Shown one piece after another: positions 25,701 through 34,926 of a stretch of DNA of 64,000 nt. The DNA is from Muricea muricata. Its lineage: Eukaryota; Cnidaria; Anthozoa; Malacalcyonacea; Plexauridae. The DNA is taken from the NCBI GenBank assembly GCA_963855995.1, contig OY979719.1, positions 868,001-932,000 of the forward strand. The letters are read 5' to 3'. The notes below the pieces were generated by a model. It saw only the letters and a program-made list of their open reading frames with translations. It searched no databases and was not told the DNA's origin. Position numbers and translations under genes: made by a program. Position 1 is the stretch's first letter. Each line of letters begins with the position of its first letter.

Positions 25701-28700
25701 TGTCCATTTCGATCCAGCTAAACCATTAATTTTAGCGACAGATGCCTCGGACTATGGAGTGGGTGCAGTCTTATCTCATCAGTTACCTGATGGCAGTGAG
25801 AAACCAATTGGTTATGCATCGCGATCACTAAACCCAGCTGAACGAAATTATTCGACAATAGAGAAGGAAACTTTGGCTATCCTTTTTGGAGTAAAAAAAT
25901 TCCATCAATTTCTGTATGGCCATCCGTTCACACTCACCACTGACCACAAACCCTTAGAAAGCCTTTTGAGTGCGGAGAAGGGGGTCCCGCCCTTTGCAGC
26001 ACCCCGGGTTCAGCGATGGGCCCTTACCCTGGCAGCTTACGAGTACACTATAAGATACAAAGCGGGGAAGCAAAATGACAATGCAGATGCTTTGAGCAGG
26101 TTGCCCTTAGCAACAATGCCCCAGAACATCCCTCAACCAGGAGAGACAGTGTTACTCATGGATCATTTGGCCGGAACACCCGTATGTAGTGCACAGATCA
26201 AAAACTGGACCAAACGTGACCCTGTGTTGTCAAAAGTGGTGCAATTTACATTACAAGGTTGGCCGACGTCATGTGAGGAAACTGAATTGAACCCGTATAC
26301 AAGACGTAAGTGGGAGCTTAGTGTCGAAGATGGGTGCCTTCTCTGGGGAAGACGAGTGGTAATCCCCCCTCAAGGTAGATCAAGAGTACTAGCAGAGCTC
26401 CATGCAGCCCATCCCGGAGTATCGCGAATGAAAGCCTTGGCACGCAGCTATGTGTGGTGGCCCGGGTTGGATGAGGCCATTGAACAAGAAGTGAGAGGCT
26501 GCGACAAATGTCAGCTACACCAGTCAGCTCCTGCCTCAGCACCACTCCATCCTTGGGAGTGGCCTGGTCAACCATGGACTCGACTACATATTGACTATGC
26601 TGGTCCCTTCCATGGTGAGATGTTTCTAGTGGTGATAGACGCATACTCTAAATGGCTTGAGGTGCACTTAATGAAATCCACAACTTCCCAAGCAACCATT
26701 GAAAAATTGAGGGAAATATTCGCCATGCATGGGCTGCCAATCACAGTCGTTAGTGATAATGGCCCGAACTTTACAAGTCACGAATTCCAACAGTTCCTGA
26801 AAGGCAATGGCATTAAACACGTGACCGTATCTCCCTATCACCCTGCATCTAATGGACAAGCTGAAAGAGCTGTACGAGTTTTCAAGGAGGGGATAGAGAA
26901 AATGGAAGAGGGAACCATGAGAACGAAACTGTCGCGCTTTTTACTGAAGTATAGGATAACGCCTCACACCACAACTGGAGTCGCTCCAGCAGAGTTGCTG
27001 ATGAAAAGACGACTGCGGACGCACTTAGACCAAATACAACCGAAGGTAGTTGAACGCGTTGAGGATAAGCAGTGGCATCAGAAGAAGGCACATGATCAGC
27101 ATGCTAAAGAGCGGATCATCGAAACAGGCGATCACGTGTTCGTGCGAGATTTTCGGAAACCTAAAGCATGGCTGAAGGGCGTGGTCCTTAAATTGACTGG
27201 TCCAGTGTCAGCCCAGATACGACTGGAAAATGGGCAGACCTTGCGAAGACATTTGGACCATATTCGTAAGTGTTATCTTAAACCACAGGAGGGAGACCAG
27301 AATTCTGAAGTGCAGGATCAAGTGATACTCCCATTTGGAGAAGCCCCTCCTCTTCACCAACCCAATGTTGATCGACCCGAACAACCGGGTCTGATTCCTC
27401 CAGTTCAGGATGGTCATGCTCGAAGACAATTACCAGCCCGAGAGCGTCGTGTTCCACAACACCTTCAGGATTATGAACTAGGGAACTAGATCACTACAGA
27501 TTATGAGAGAGTCATTTGAAACTTTTAGAATGTATATACGGACTATGATACGTTGTGTTGGGAATTATAGATAGACTTGGAACTAAAAGGGGAGGAGTGT
27601 AATAACTGTTGATGTACTCTCCATGTAGGCCTGCGAACAGGATAGGCCTGCGAACAGGATATATAGATATATATGTATTAGGAGGAGTACGCAATTGTCA
27701 GAGTAAAGTTATAACAGTTCGGAAGAAAAATTTGCTGTTCTAGTAATAAACGTCGACGGTTAGTAATTAGTCGACGGTTAGTTGCTTTCCACGGGAAATG
27801 CTTCCTGAGTCCAGCTAGTGTGCTGATACTTAGCAAGCGAAAAAATGAAGGGACCTACAGATATTACAATGTTGACCGATCCAGTCCGGCTCACAATCAC
27901 ATCCGCTGTGTGGTTTAGTGCAGGTAGCATGGAGACATTTACTATCAGGTTTACATTCTTCACAAGAAGCTCCTCTCCATCCACTACGACATCTAGACAA
28001 AACACAACATTTTAAAAACTACAACATGCGTCACAAGTCCCCACCTGGAACTCTCGTATGCATGTGCATATGCAAAGCGCATATACTCTATTAAGGCCGG
28101 TTTCCACTCAGGAAAATAGTCTCGGATCGGACCGGATCGGAACAAAATTTAACCTGCTCATGTGCCTTTACAGCCAATTTTCTGTCGGTTTGAGGTAGGC
28201 TGTTCACACGTATAAAATTGCTTCAAAGTGGGCAAAGAATTAATACCAAAGGCGCATGTGCAAGTTAAATTTTGTTCCGATCCGGTCCGATCCGAGGATT
28301 ATTTTCCTGAGAGGAAACCGGCCTTAACCCTCGTTGGCTTAAATCCCAGCGCAAAATAATGTTCAAACAAAACAAAAACAAAAGAGGTAAGGTAAGAATA
28401 ATAATCAAATGACCAGAAACAAATGACCCGAACTTTCATCATAATTTAGACTCAAAATGAACAAGAACAATGCGGAAGAGTCGATGAGATTCAAGTGATG
28501 AGTATTGTACTAAAATATAAGCAAATGCATGCATTCAACAACACATACTGGCAATAGTTCGGTCTTTGGCACTTTCCATTCACACAACCAAGGGGACACA
28601 ATGCTAAATTTTAAAGATTTAAAAACAATTAGAAAAATCTAGCTCATCTAATTAAATGGTACTTGTGGATTGTAATTACTACGTGGCACTATATCGTGCC

Positions 28701-31700
28701 TGGGTAAGTACTTCAATTCCCAAGCACACATGTATTAATTTCGTGCGAGGATCCACTTCAGCATGGGGAAATGAAGTAGTTACCCGTGCATGCTCGAGGT
28801 TGCGGGCTCGAATCACAAGCTTGCCTGGCTCTCTTTTTTTTCAAGTTTTTTTCTTAACTTTTCTTGCATGCAGTCATAGATTTTCATGTTGACTGTTGGT
28901 TCTTCTTTCGTTCTTTACTAGCAAATATTGCCAAAAAATATAAAGTCATGTACGTTATTTTGGCGACTGTCATTCCGCGGCCAACGAAAGAGTTCTTTGT
29001 GTTAAACAAGATGGCGTCCAAGGATACTTCTGACGTCATTTGCAAGCAAGAATTATGTATCAAAGGATAATTTTATGGAAACGTCACGTATATTTATTAT
29101 CGCAAAGCTTTCGAGCCGCAAGCTCGGATTTTTATCAGAGCTAAACGAGCTTGGGGAACAAAAGCTTTGCGATGGTAAATTTACGTGATGTTTCCACAAA
29201 ATTATACTTTGATTGATAATCCCCATGCAAACACACAAGGACCTTATTAGAGAATTATTTACTTACGTTTATCACATTTTCTCCCGCTCCAACCAGGTAA
29301 ACACACTTTCTTTCCATCTGCAAGACATTTAGTATGCCCATATTTATCATCTCTGCCTTCGCACTGTGTAGAACAAAGCTCGCCGTAATAATTCCTTTTA
29401 CATTTCAAACGCAAACGGTACAAAAAGTCGAAAGAAATATTATTCTTGGAGAAATTCTGATGGATGGATCCGTTCGAGTCTAGCGTAGGTAATTCTCCAC
29501 TGTACTTTTTGATCAATGACCGGTTTCCTAACAAAAGGTAAATAATATTTCACGTTTTTTTTTAAATTAAAGTTCTGATTCGATACTTTTCATCATAAAC
29601 TCAGATTAAACACTCACCAGAGCCGGGCGATGCTTCGTCTGAATCATTATCGTAGAAATTTATTAAAAATTTAGTAAATTTCTAAAAAAAAAAGTGAGAA
29701 TCGTGCTGTAGTTACCGTGCTGTAGTTACCGTGCTGTAGTTCCGTGCTGTAGTTCCGTGCTGTAGTTATCGTGCTGTAGTTACCGTGCTGTAGACTGTAG
29801 TTACCGTGCTGTAGTTATCGTGCTGTAGTTACCGTGCTGTAGTTATTGTGCTGTAGTTACCGTGCTGTAGTTACCGTGCTGTAGTTACCGTGCTGTAGTT
29901 ACCGTGCTGTAGTTATCGTGCTGTAGTTACCGTGCTGTAGTTATCATGCTGTAGTTATCGTGCTATAGTTATCGTGCTATAGTTATCGTGCTGTAGTTCA
30001 ATTGTGCTGTAGTTCAATTGTGCTATAGTTATCGTGCTATAGTTAGCCTTTTGAGGTAGAAATAGAATCCTCTGTGAGCAGAATCTATAGATAAATTAAA
30101 TTTTCGGAAATTGATGAAATTTAACAATCCTGCCTGTTATAACTTAATTAGCTTAAAAATATAGAAATTGTGCATCGGTTGAAATTTGAGCTATTCTGCT
30201 GCTTTTATCCCCAGGCTTCGAATGTTTGTCTGTCCGCAATATTTAAATGTTTTTTGTAAAGTTCGCTTGGCAAAAGCTGTCACGTATACCAGCCATGTAT
30301 ATGTGTCGTTAATGTTAATGTGTTTTGGCAAAACCTAATAAATAAGTAAAGAAATTAATAAATAAATAAAATTAGCCAGGCTTAAAACGCTTTGCATAAT
30401 GCGCGCACTACAAGATTTTAGCACGTGCATTCCAGGCGCGCGCTCGACTATCAATTAACTAATTAGATGGTTGTTTCCTAGCAACCATCATTTCGCACAA
30501 TTTTTTCTCGAGAAGAAGTTCTGCAATTGTGCGCTCTTCAAAAATGCTTTTGTTCAAAGATATTGCTATTCAAATATTGCTTTCCATCGTTTGTCTATCC
30601 TCGATAGGCAACGACAACAAGCCGATGAACGCCGAACACGAGTTCGTGCCATCTTCCGCCACAAACAACAGCATTGTGAGCGATGTAAACCACGCACGCA
30701 GCTGTAAGCTAGAAAACTCCATCAGTTCTGGTTTGAGTAAAAGTCGACCTGGTTTAGATTTCCTGGATTTTGATTATAACAACACCTCAATCCAGTGTTT
30801 CCCAACTTTAAAGAAGAACAACATTTCGTTTGAACTTTACAATCTGACGGAACAAACGAAAAATTCGACTGTCACGCGCGAAAATTTACGCTATTTTGGT
30901 AAGACGACAAAAATGTTTTTAATGTTTTGTAAGTCTCTTCCTTTCGTTGACTTCTTCCAAAATGAAACAAGTTTATTAAGTATTCTTTATTTCAGGTGAA
31001 ACATCAAGTGAAGACAACCAAAATATTGGTTTTAAAAGACAGTCCTTCATAAGCGGTAAGGATCAATAGTAAAAAATCAGAGAAGTTAATCCACATTTGT
31101 ACATAGTATATATCACTAAATTTCTCTCAACCCTGTATTTTGCTTTTGTATTTTTAGAAAGTATCAATTACATCTACAGCCTGACCAAATGCCAAAGATT
31201 TTGGATTGCATTAAGTTATATTCTTGCTCTCTGCAAGTGTTATGAAAATAAACCTTGGTAAGATAAATACATTAGAAGCCACAGATTAAACTTTTTTTAG
31301 TAACTGTGGAGTGTGGGGTTAAATGTGCGGTTTTGCGTTGTGTTTACCGCGCTTGTCTTCGAATTCTAGAGTGAAACTTTGTAAAATCTTCGGTGGAACT
31401 TCTCGTCTTAAAATACAATAAAATCAGTAAATGGTATATGTGTTCGGCGTCTTCTCGGACGTTGAAATCATATCTACGTTGGATCTTGGATGAACACCAT
31501 TAAAAAATAGCCTTTTCGGAAATCCGCCAACTTAAGGAAGTGCGGGTTTAGTATAAAAACAATATAATTTTTCCGACAGGTCGATCATCACCAAGACGTT
31601 TTCCAAGTTGCTTTGTAAAGGAAATACAGCACCAACTCCAAAATATAAAATCATATTCTCGGAAAGTGTCGACACCGATATACCCAGAATTCCATCTGAG

Positions 31701-34700
31701 AGAACCATAGCTGTTCAAAACGACATTGCACGTGACGAACACGTGAGCTTTGATGAGCTTAGCACCAACTACTCAATCGATAGCCTCGTGAAAAGTGAAG
31801 TCAACACCGACTTATCATGTGACGAGCACGTGAACAATGACGACGACATCATTGACCAGTCATATGAAAGTCTCGCTAAAGCCGACGCGGAAGTTGCCGC
31901 CATTAATGGCGAATGTACATGCGGCGAATGCTTGAAAATTGATCACGAAAACGCCGAGATGCCATGTGATGATCACGTGAACGATCATGACATAACATGT
32001 GAAAGTCACGTGGATACTGATTACGAAAGCGCTACAACCAGTGTTGACCTGGTTGAACAGCTTCCGGCGTTCATTAGAGTTCCGCCCAATAAGCTTGAGG
32101 TATGCGAGATGGACTGTGGGAAGACAGGACTGATCGTAGACCCGGAATATTGGCACTGGTTAGATCTTCCACACTCAAGTGAGGAGGATCTGACCTCAGA
32201 TGATGGCGGTACTGCAAGTAGCGGGAGAAAGTCAGGGGACAGTTACGGCATGAGCGGTGGCGATGCCAGCAGAGCTGCATCCCACAACTGTTCTCATAGT
32301 TCTGTTCCTGCGGAGAAGATGCCCGACTTCAGTTGTGGTGGATATCCGGTGAACAGTGACGATGCTCATAGCGCTTACCATTTCAACGATACGCCTTCGA
32401 GAAACAGCATTTACGACGAGTTGTTTGAAAGTGATCTGGAGTATGGTGATATTAACTCTGGTTACCATCAAGGCAGTGGTAATTTCTACCTAACACCATC
32501 ACCTTCCAGTGGTGATCATTCTGAACGACAAGAATGGATTCTGGACTGTAGTGATCTGGACGATTACAACCAAACCGGTTGTGCCAGTAGCGTCAATGGT
32601 GGTGATAACAGCTTGGACGATCGTGGTGGGTTCTGGGAAGGTTTAGGCGAAATGACCTGTGCTGTCAGTGTTGCAATTAACAAGTTTGTTCACGAGCTAG
32701 GTTGGTACATTAACACTCTATAAACACTCTAGGTTGGTACATAAACTTTCCTTAAACACTCTTGTCCACCACTACGGACGACTTAAAAGACAGACTGTAA
32801 AAACTGACTAGCTTTTAGGTTACTTTTTGAGACTGCCTAACAAAAGATAATCAACTTGTTCAAAGTTGATGGCCACATGACTGAACAAAATTGCTGTCAG
32901 CATTGAGCAATGTGGGCACCAAAAAAATGTTCAAGCTTGTTTAAATCAACTTTGAAGGAGCGATCATTTTTAACTATGTAACATGTATCAACGAACAAGC
33001 AGATAAAGTATCATTCGCAGCCATTTCATTGATTCTACATTCTAGATGAAAGTTTCGAAAGAGACAACTCTATGCAGCAATTTGATTCAGAACCAAACGA
33101 CACCTGTTATGAAGTTGAAAACAACCTGGCGCTCGAAGCTGAAATCGTCGAAGGAAACATCCTGGACACAGCATCAGAGCAGAGTGTTCGAAACCACGTG
33201 GTTGCTGCCGCCCTTTTCACAGGTACATTTGCATTGCCTTGCTTCATCGCCGCTAAACTACTGAAATAACTGACTTCAAGGAACTTTAATATACTCTTGG
33301 AGGCGTTGTCTTAGAGCATTCATTCTTTGAATAATTTTGTATATGTATATAAATATATTTTATAACTATTTTTATGTATTAGTTCGTAATTTTATCAGTC
33401 GAGAAGCCAACGTCACTTCACATTCCTACGTATTTCCACGCGTCATTTAGTCCCTTCAATCCCATCATCTTTGCGATTACTCTTTCGTATCACGAGCACG
33501 AATGTACCGTTTTGGATTTGAGCACGAATTGGGGGCTGGGATAAAATAACGGAATATTCGTGCGCGTAAAAGAATACCCAACTTCACCTTCCATTGAGGA
33601 ACGCTGTTTTTAATAAAGCTAAGATATCAGATGATGATGGTGCAAAACCCAACCCCTCCCCCCCCCCCCCTTTTCCCGTTGATACGCCCTCCAACGGCAG
33701 CCTTTAACGGTACACAATAACACAATCTAAAAACAAGCAAACGAAAAAAATAAGCCTCATACCGTCGGCATGGTGTCGAAAGATATCGAAAGGAAATTTC
33801 CACTTGAGCTTCCATTAGGCCACGCCAAATTTCCATGGGAATATACAAATTCTGAACTATTACGCAAAATTGTATCCGAATTTACGCAATTAGATGAAGC
33901 TGGAACACAAACGGCAAAAAATACATCGCAATTGTCTGTACAGGATACCGAGTCCTTCTTGCCATCGCAGCACTCGCCAAACTCATCTCTGTTTTGAGGG
34001 TTTGAAAATCCTGTCAATAATATTTCCAATGTGATTGTACCAGATGTGTAACCTTGCATGTTCACCTGAAAAACAAGAGGACTAGTGAGCTCAATATATA
34101 TATATAGCTATTCACAAAAAAGATTGTCCTTTGAGAAGCGAAAACTGTAGACTATGAGCGCGCAAAGGATGGCGGGTTATTGCTTATTTTCCCTTTCAAA
34201 CTCGGAATTATTTCTGTGATATAGCATCAAGGGAACATAGGAAACTAATGACGGCAAATTTATTTGCTACAAAGGTAAATCCGTGGAAATCAGGACCGAA
34301 ATAAACAATAACCAATGATCCTTTGCGCGCTCATAGTTCACAGTTTACGCTTTTGGAAAGACAACCTTAACTGAAATAGCTGTATATCTGGAGTAAGAAC
34401 TGAAGTGTAAAGTTATCGCTTGTGTTTTGATCTAAGGCTTGTTACAGAAATGGTGTCGGTCAAAGGTCTAAAAAAACTTGCGCTTTTTCTCAAGCTCTCT
34501 TGAAATTTTGTCCGACATTCCTTGTGGAACTTCAGTCCTTTGCCTTCAAAAAAGACAAACCTAAGATAGTGAAAATAGAAGCAGCTAAAAGATGTTATAG
34601 AATGTCAATACTAATCCATTATACATTAGTTTTAACGATCAAACCAAACCAGAACCACTGATAAAATGAGGAATTTTAAGTTTAGTTTTGTGAAACTGAA

Positions 34701-34926
34701 CACTGCGTGAATCTATTACAGCAAACCTTGTGCTCCCATAAACTCGGATCTTCATCAGTGCTCAAATAATCTAGTCTTATATAATTTGCCCGCCAGACTC
34801 TCACTACGCAAAACTACAAATTAGAATTACAATGATGGAGAATTGTTTACTTACCTCGGCAAGCAGGAAACAACAAAGTACAATGGACCAAAGGAAGCTT
34901 GAAGAACACTTGGACAAAGAGGCCAT
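19702..34926 (-). CDS. Delta/Jagged-type Notch ligand (MNLL, DSL, 8 EGF, TM)
   Basis: Fourteen exons join in phase to a 681-residue type I membrane protein: 34926-34855, 34065-33763, 29681-29618, 29527-29267, 28603-28549, 27992-27859, 22512-22393, 22277-22220, 21977-21718, 21261-21204, 21069-20921, 20840-20808, 20392-20092, 19879-19702. Order: signal peptide (MASLSKCSSSFLWSIVLCCF); MNLL domain (about 28-147, with TLEILLTGFSNPQ, GECCDG and CDVFFAVC); DSL domain (about 189-231, KCKRNYYGELCSTQC, RDDKYGH, GWSGRKC); eight EGF repeats (about 233-510); a TM helix at about 534-549 followed by RRRRRR; and a ~130-residue cytoplasmic tail ending IITQKQD. EGF1-2, 4-5 and 7-8 are DOS-type pairs. The ligand would act in trans on Notch at cell contacts. 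Introns hold a gypsy element and a nested gene. Confidence 0.93.
22611..22852. repeat. Foldback element in Notch-ligand intron
   Basis: The left arm (GGGGTCGGTAGCATAAAAGG then CGTTCAGCTTAACCGGTGGATAAG) matches the reverse complement of the right arm ending CGCCTTTTATACAAACGGCCCC. Arms are about 55 bp and the total about 240 bp. It is a MITE-like palindrome just upstream (minus strand) of exon 7. Confidence 0.8.
23373..23491 (+). repeat. 5' LTR
   Basis: 119 bp, TG...CA ends (TGTAATAACTG to TTATAACA). Contains an internal tandem duplication of TAGGCCTGCGAACAGGATA and an AT-rich box (ATATATAGATATATATG) that could act as a TATA-like promoter element. Unusually short for a gypsy LTR. Confidence 0.95.
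23495..23512 (+). other. Putative primer-binding site
   Basis: TGGCGACGAGAAATACGG starts three bases after the 5' LTR. TGG complements the CCA tail of a tRNA, as expected for reverse-transcription priming. I did not identify which tRNA. Confidence 0.6.
23539..27489 (+). CDS. Gypsy gag-pol polyprotein (single frame)
   Basis: The first ATG is at 23539 (MASLYGTIGPFNEAEETWAQ), giving 1,316 residues; the frame is open from 23494 but without an earlier ATG. Order along the protein: gag capsid-like region (about 1-200); two CCHC zinc knuckles (about 205 and 224, CYRCGG and CFKCQKVGHIAKVC); retropepsin with IIDTGATKT (about 302); reverse transcriptase with KLDMSQAYQQLLL (about 523) and VDDILVGG (about 587, Val-Asp-Asp in place of the usual Tyr/Phe-x-Asp-Asp context); RNase H with LATDASDYGVGAVL (about 732); integrase with H-H-C-C zinc domain (HPGVSRMKALARSYVWWPGL) and D-D-E core (IDYAGPF, SDNGPN, GQAERAV). 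No stop or frameshift separates gag from pol. The arrangement resembles K02A2.6-like/Mag-type gypsy elements common in invertebrates (family placement is inference). Confidence 0.96.
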   Translation: MASLYGTIGPFNEAEETWAQYVERLEQYFIANDVEDDKKQRAIFLSVCGPKTYSLIRDLLQPRKPSATDIKEIMETVARHFMPKPNVIFERFKFHNRERREGGSVTSYVAELRKLSEHCNFGETLEDMIRDRLVCGVKNESIQRRLLSEPELTHKRAVEIAVALETSAKQVKDLGAKNDLEDRSLTNVNKVNETQRSEDTDRHNNCYRCGGKHRASSCRFRESRCFKCQKVGHIAKVCRGQTTERQQHAGSERTGKRDFKPEAHLVTLREGSDSEYSLYQVGKTDRAVKIELEIAGKPVAMIIDTGATKTIINEQTYNKLKEDLPPLNPSSAVLTTYTGHTIPVLGELQVPVIYEKQKNHLPALVVRSKGPNLFGRNWMEAIKLNWDSIFCVNPEKVHSQLKKVLDAHKEVFAEDLGTLKATKAKIYLKEGPQPKFVKARPVPYAMKAPLEQELERLEKEGIITPVQFSEWAAPIVPIVKSDGSVRVCGDYKCTINQASKLDNYPIPKTEDLLTTLGGSQKFTKLDMSQAYQQLLLEDESKQYTTINTHKGLYQYNRLPFGVSSAPGIFQRTMENLLHGIPCVIVRVDDILVGGKDDVDHLSNLDAVLTTLSAAGLRLKKSKCEFMVTQVTYCGYRISGRGVEPVKDKVEAIQKAPEPQNVSQLRSFLGMLNYYHQFLPNIATTLEPLHQLLRQGTPWQWKQEQQKAFESAKELLQSADLLVHFDPAKPLILATDASDYGVGAVLSHQLPDGSEKPIGYASRSLNPAERNYSTIEKETLAILFGVKKFHQFLYGHPFTLTTDHKPLESLLSAEKGVPPFAAPRVQRWALTLAAYEYTIRYKAGKQNDNADALSRLPLATMPQNIPQPGETVLLMDHLAGTPVCSAQIKNWTKRDPVLSKVVQFTLQGWPTSCEETELNPYTRRKWELSVEDGCLLWGRRVVIPPQGRSRVLAELHAAHPGVSRMKALARSYVWWPGLDEAIEQEVRGCDKCQLHQSAPASAPLHPWEWPGQPWTRLHIDYAGPFHGEMFLVVIDAYSKWLEVHLMKSTTSQATIEKLREIFAMHGLPITVVSDNGPNFTSHEFQQFLKGNGIKHVTVSPYHPASNGQAERAVRVFKEGIEKMEEGTMRTKLSRFLLKYRITPHTTTGVAPAELLMKRRLRTHLDQIQPKVVERVEDKQWHQKKAHDQHAKERIIETGDHVFVRDFRKPKAWLKGVVLKLTGPVSAQIRLENGQTLRRHLDHIRKCYLKPQEGDQNSEVQDQVILPFGEAPPLHQPNVDRPEQPGLIPPVQDGHARRQLPARERRVPQHLQDYELGN
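27585..27597 (+). other. Polypurine tract
   Basis: AAAAGGGGAGGAG lies directly before the 3' LTR, the expected position for plus-strand priming during reverse transcription. Confidence 0.85.
27598..27716 (+). repeat. 3' LTR
   Basis: 119 bp, identical by eye to the 5' LTR, followed at once by the second copy of the GTTCG target duplication. Confidence 0.95.
28091..28327. repeat. Palindromic MITE flanked by TTAA
   Basis: The element begins TTAA-GGCCGGTTTCC and ends GGAAACCGGCC-TTAA. Arms of about 62 bp match almost perfectly (GGATCGGACCGGATCGGAAC in both, then AAAATTTAAC). A TTAA duplication on each side is the hallmark of piggyBac-type insertion. No transposase is present. It lies in the intron between Notch-ligand exons 5 and 6. 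Confidence 0.85.
29059..29213. repeat. Foldback element in Notch-ligand intron
   Basis: ATCAAAGGATAATTTTATGG at the left is mirrored by CCACAAAATTATACTTTGAT at the right. Inner arms share ATCGCAAAGCTTT and AAGCTCG. Total about 155 bp. It ends about 54 bp from the DSL-domain exon donor. Confidence 0.8.
29701..30045. repeat. 14-bp minisatellite, about 25 copies
   Basis: The unit CGTGCTGTAGTTAC repeats about 25 times with variants (TTAT, TTC, CTATAG), mostly in strict 14-bp register. It begins about 20 bp upstream (minus strand) of the acceptor of the small third exon of the Notch ligand, so it occupies the branch-point region or just beyond it. Confidence 0.95.
30473..30485. promoter_or_regulatory. 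RFX X-box-like motif upstream of nested gene
   Basis: GTTTCCTAGCAAC is an imperfect palindrome of the X-box type bound by RFX factors (consensus close to GTTNCC-n-GGNAAC). It lies about 60 bp upstream of the ATG of the nested plus-strand gene. The motif is seen; its function is inference. Confidence 0.3.
30544..33269 (+). CDS. Nested gene: unrecognised secreted/membrane acidic protein
   Basis: Exons 30544-30898, 30996-31055, 31158-31257 and 31580-32723 join in phase on the strand opposite to the host Notch ligand, inside its second intron. The ATG at 30544 starts a signal-peptide-like segment (LFKDIAIQILLSIVCLSS). A hydrophobic stretch in exon 3 (FWIALSYILALC) could span a membrane. Exon 4 is acidic, rich in Ser, Gly and Asp, and repeats a C-D-[ED]-H-V motif (CDEHVN, CDDHVN, CESHVD). 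Read straight, it stops at 32723 (about 552 residues). A further exon at 33045-33269, entered in phase 1, reads DESFERDNS...HVVAAALFTGTFALPCFIAA and would add a C-terminal hydrophobic tail if an exon-4 donor (for example near 32699) is used. No family was recognised. Confidence 0.65.
34104..34385. repeat. Foldback element in Notch-ligand intron 1
   Basis: TATAGCTATTCA at the left and TGAAATAGCTGTAT at the right bound arms that share CTATGAGCGCGCAAAGGAT and GGTTATTG. Total about 280 bp. It is a MITE-like palindrome between the signal-peptide exon and the MNLL exon. Confidence 0.8.

Larger units (their letters stand above)
23373..27716 (+). mobile_element. Intact Ty3/gypsy LTR retrotransposon
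   Basis: A complete 4,344-bp element. Two 119-bp direct LTRs (23373-23491 and 27598-27716) begin TGTAATAACTG, end TTATAACA and are identical at every position I compared. It is flanked by a 5-bp target duplication GTTCG (23368-23372 and 27717-27721). A primer-binding site follows the 5' LTR, a polypurine tract precedes the 3' LTR, and one uninterrupted gag-pol frame fills the interior. It sits in the intron between EGF exons 6 and 7 of the Notch ligand, antisense to that gene. Identical LTRs and an open frame point to very recent insertion. Confidence 0.97.

Noticed and set aside
26318..26644. Long antisense open frames within the retrotransposon
   Set aside because: They are shadows of the gag-pol frame.
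29701..30045. CRISPR-like array
   Set aside because: The repeat is a head-to-tail 14-bp minisatellite with no unique spacers, in an animal intron.
33046..33264. 72-codon frame MKVSKETTLCSN
   Set aside because: The overlapping frame (DESFERDNS...AAKLLK) has better composition and fits as a spliced continuation of the nested gene.
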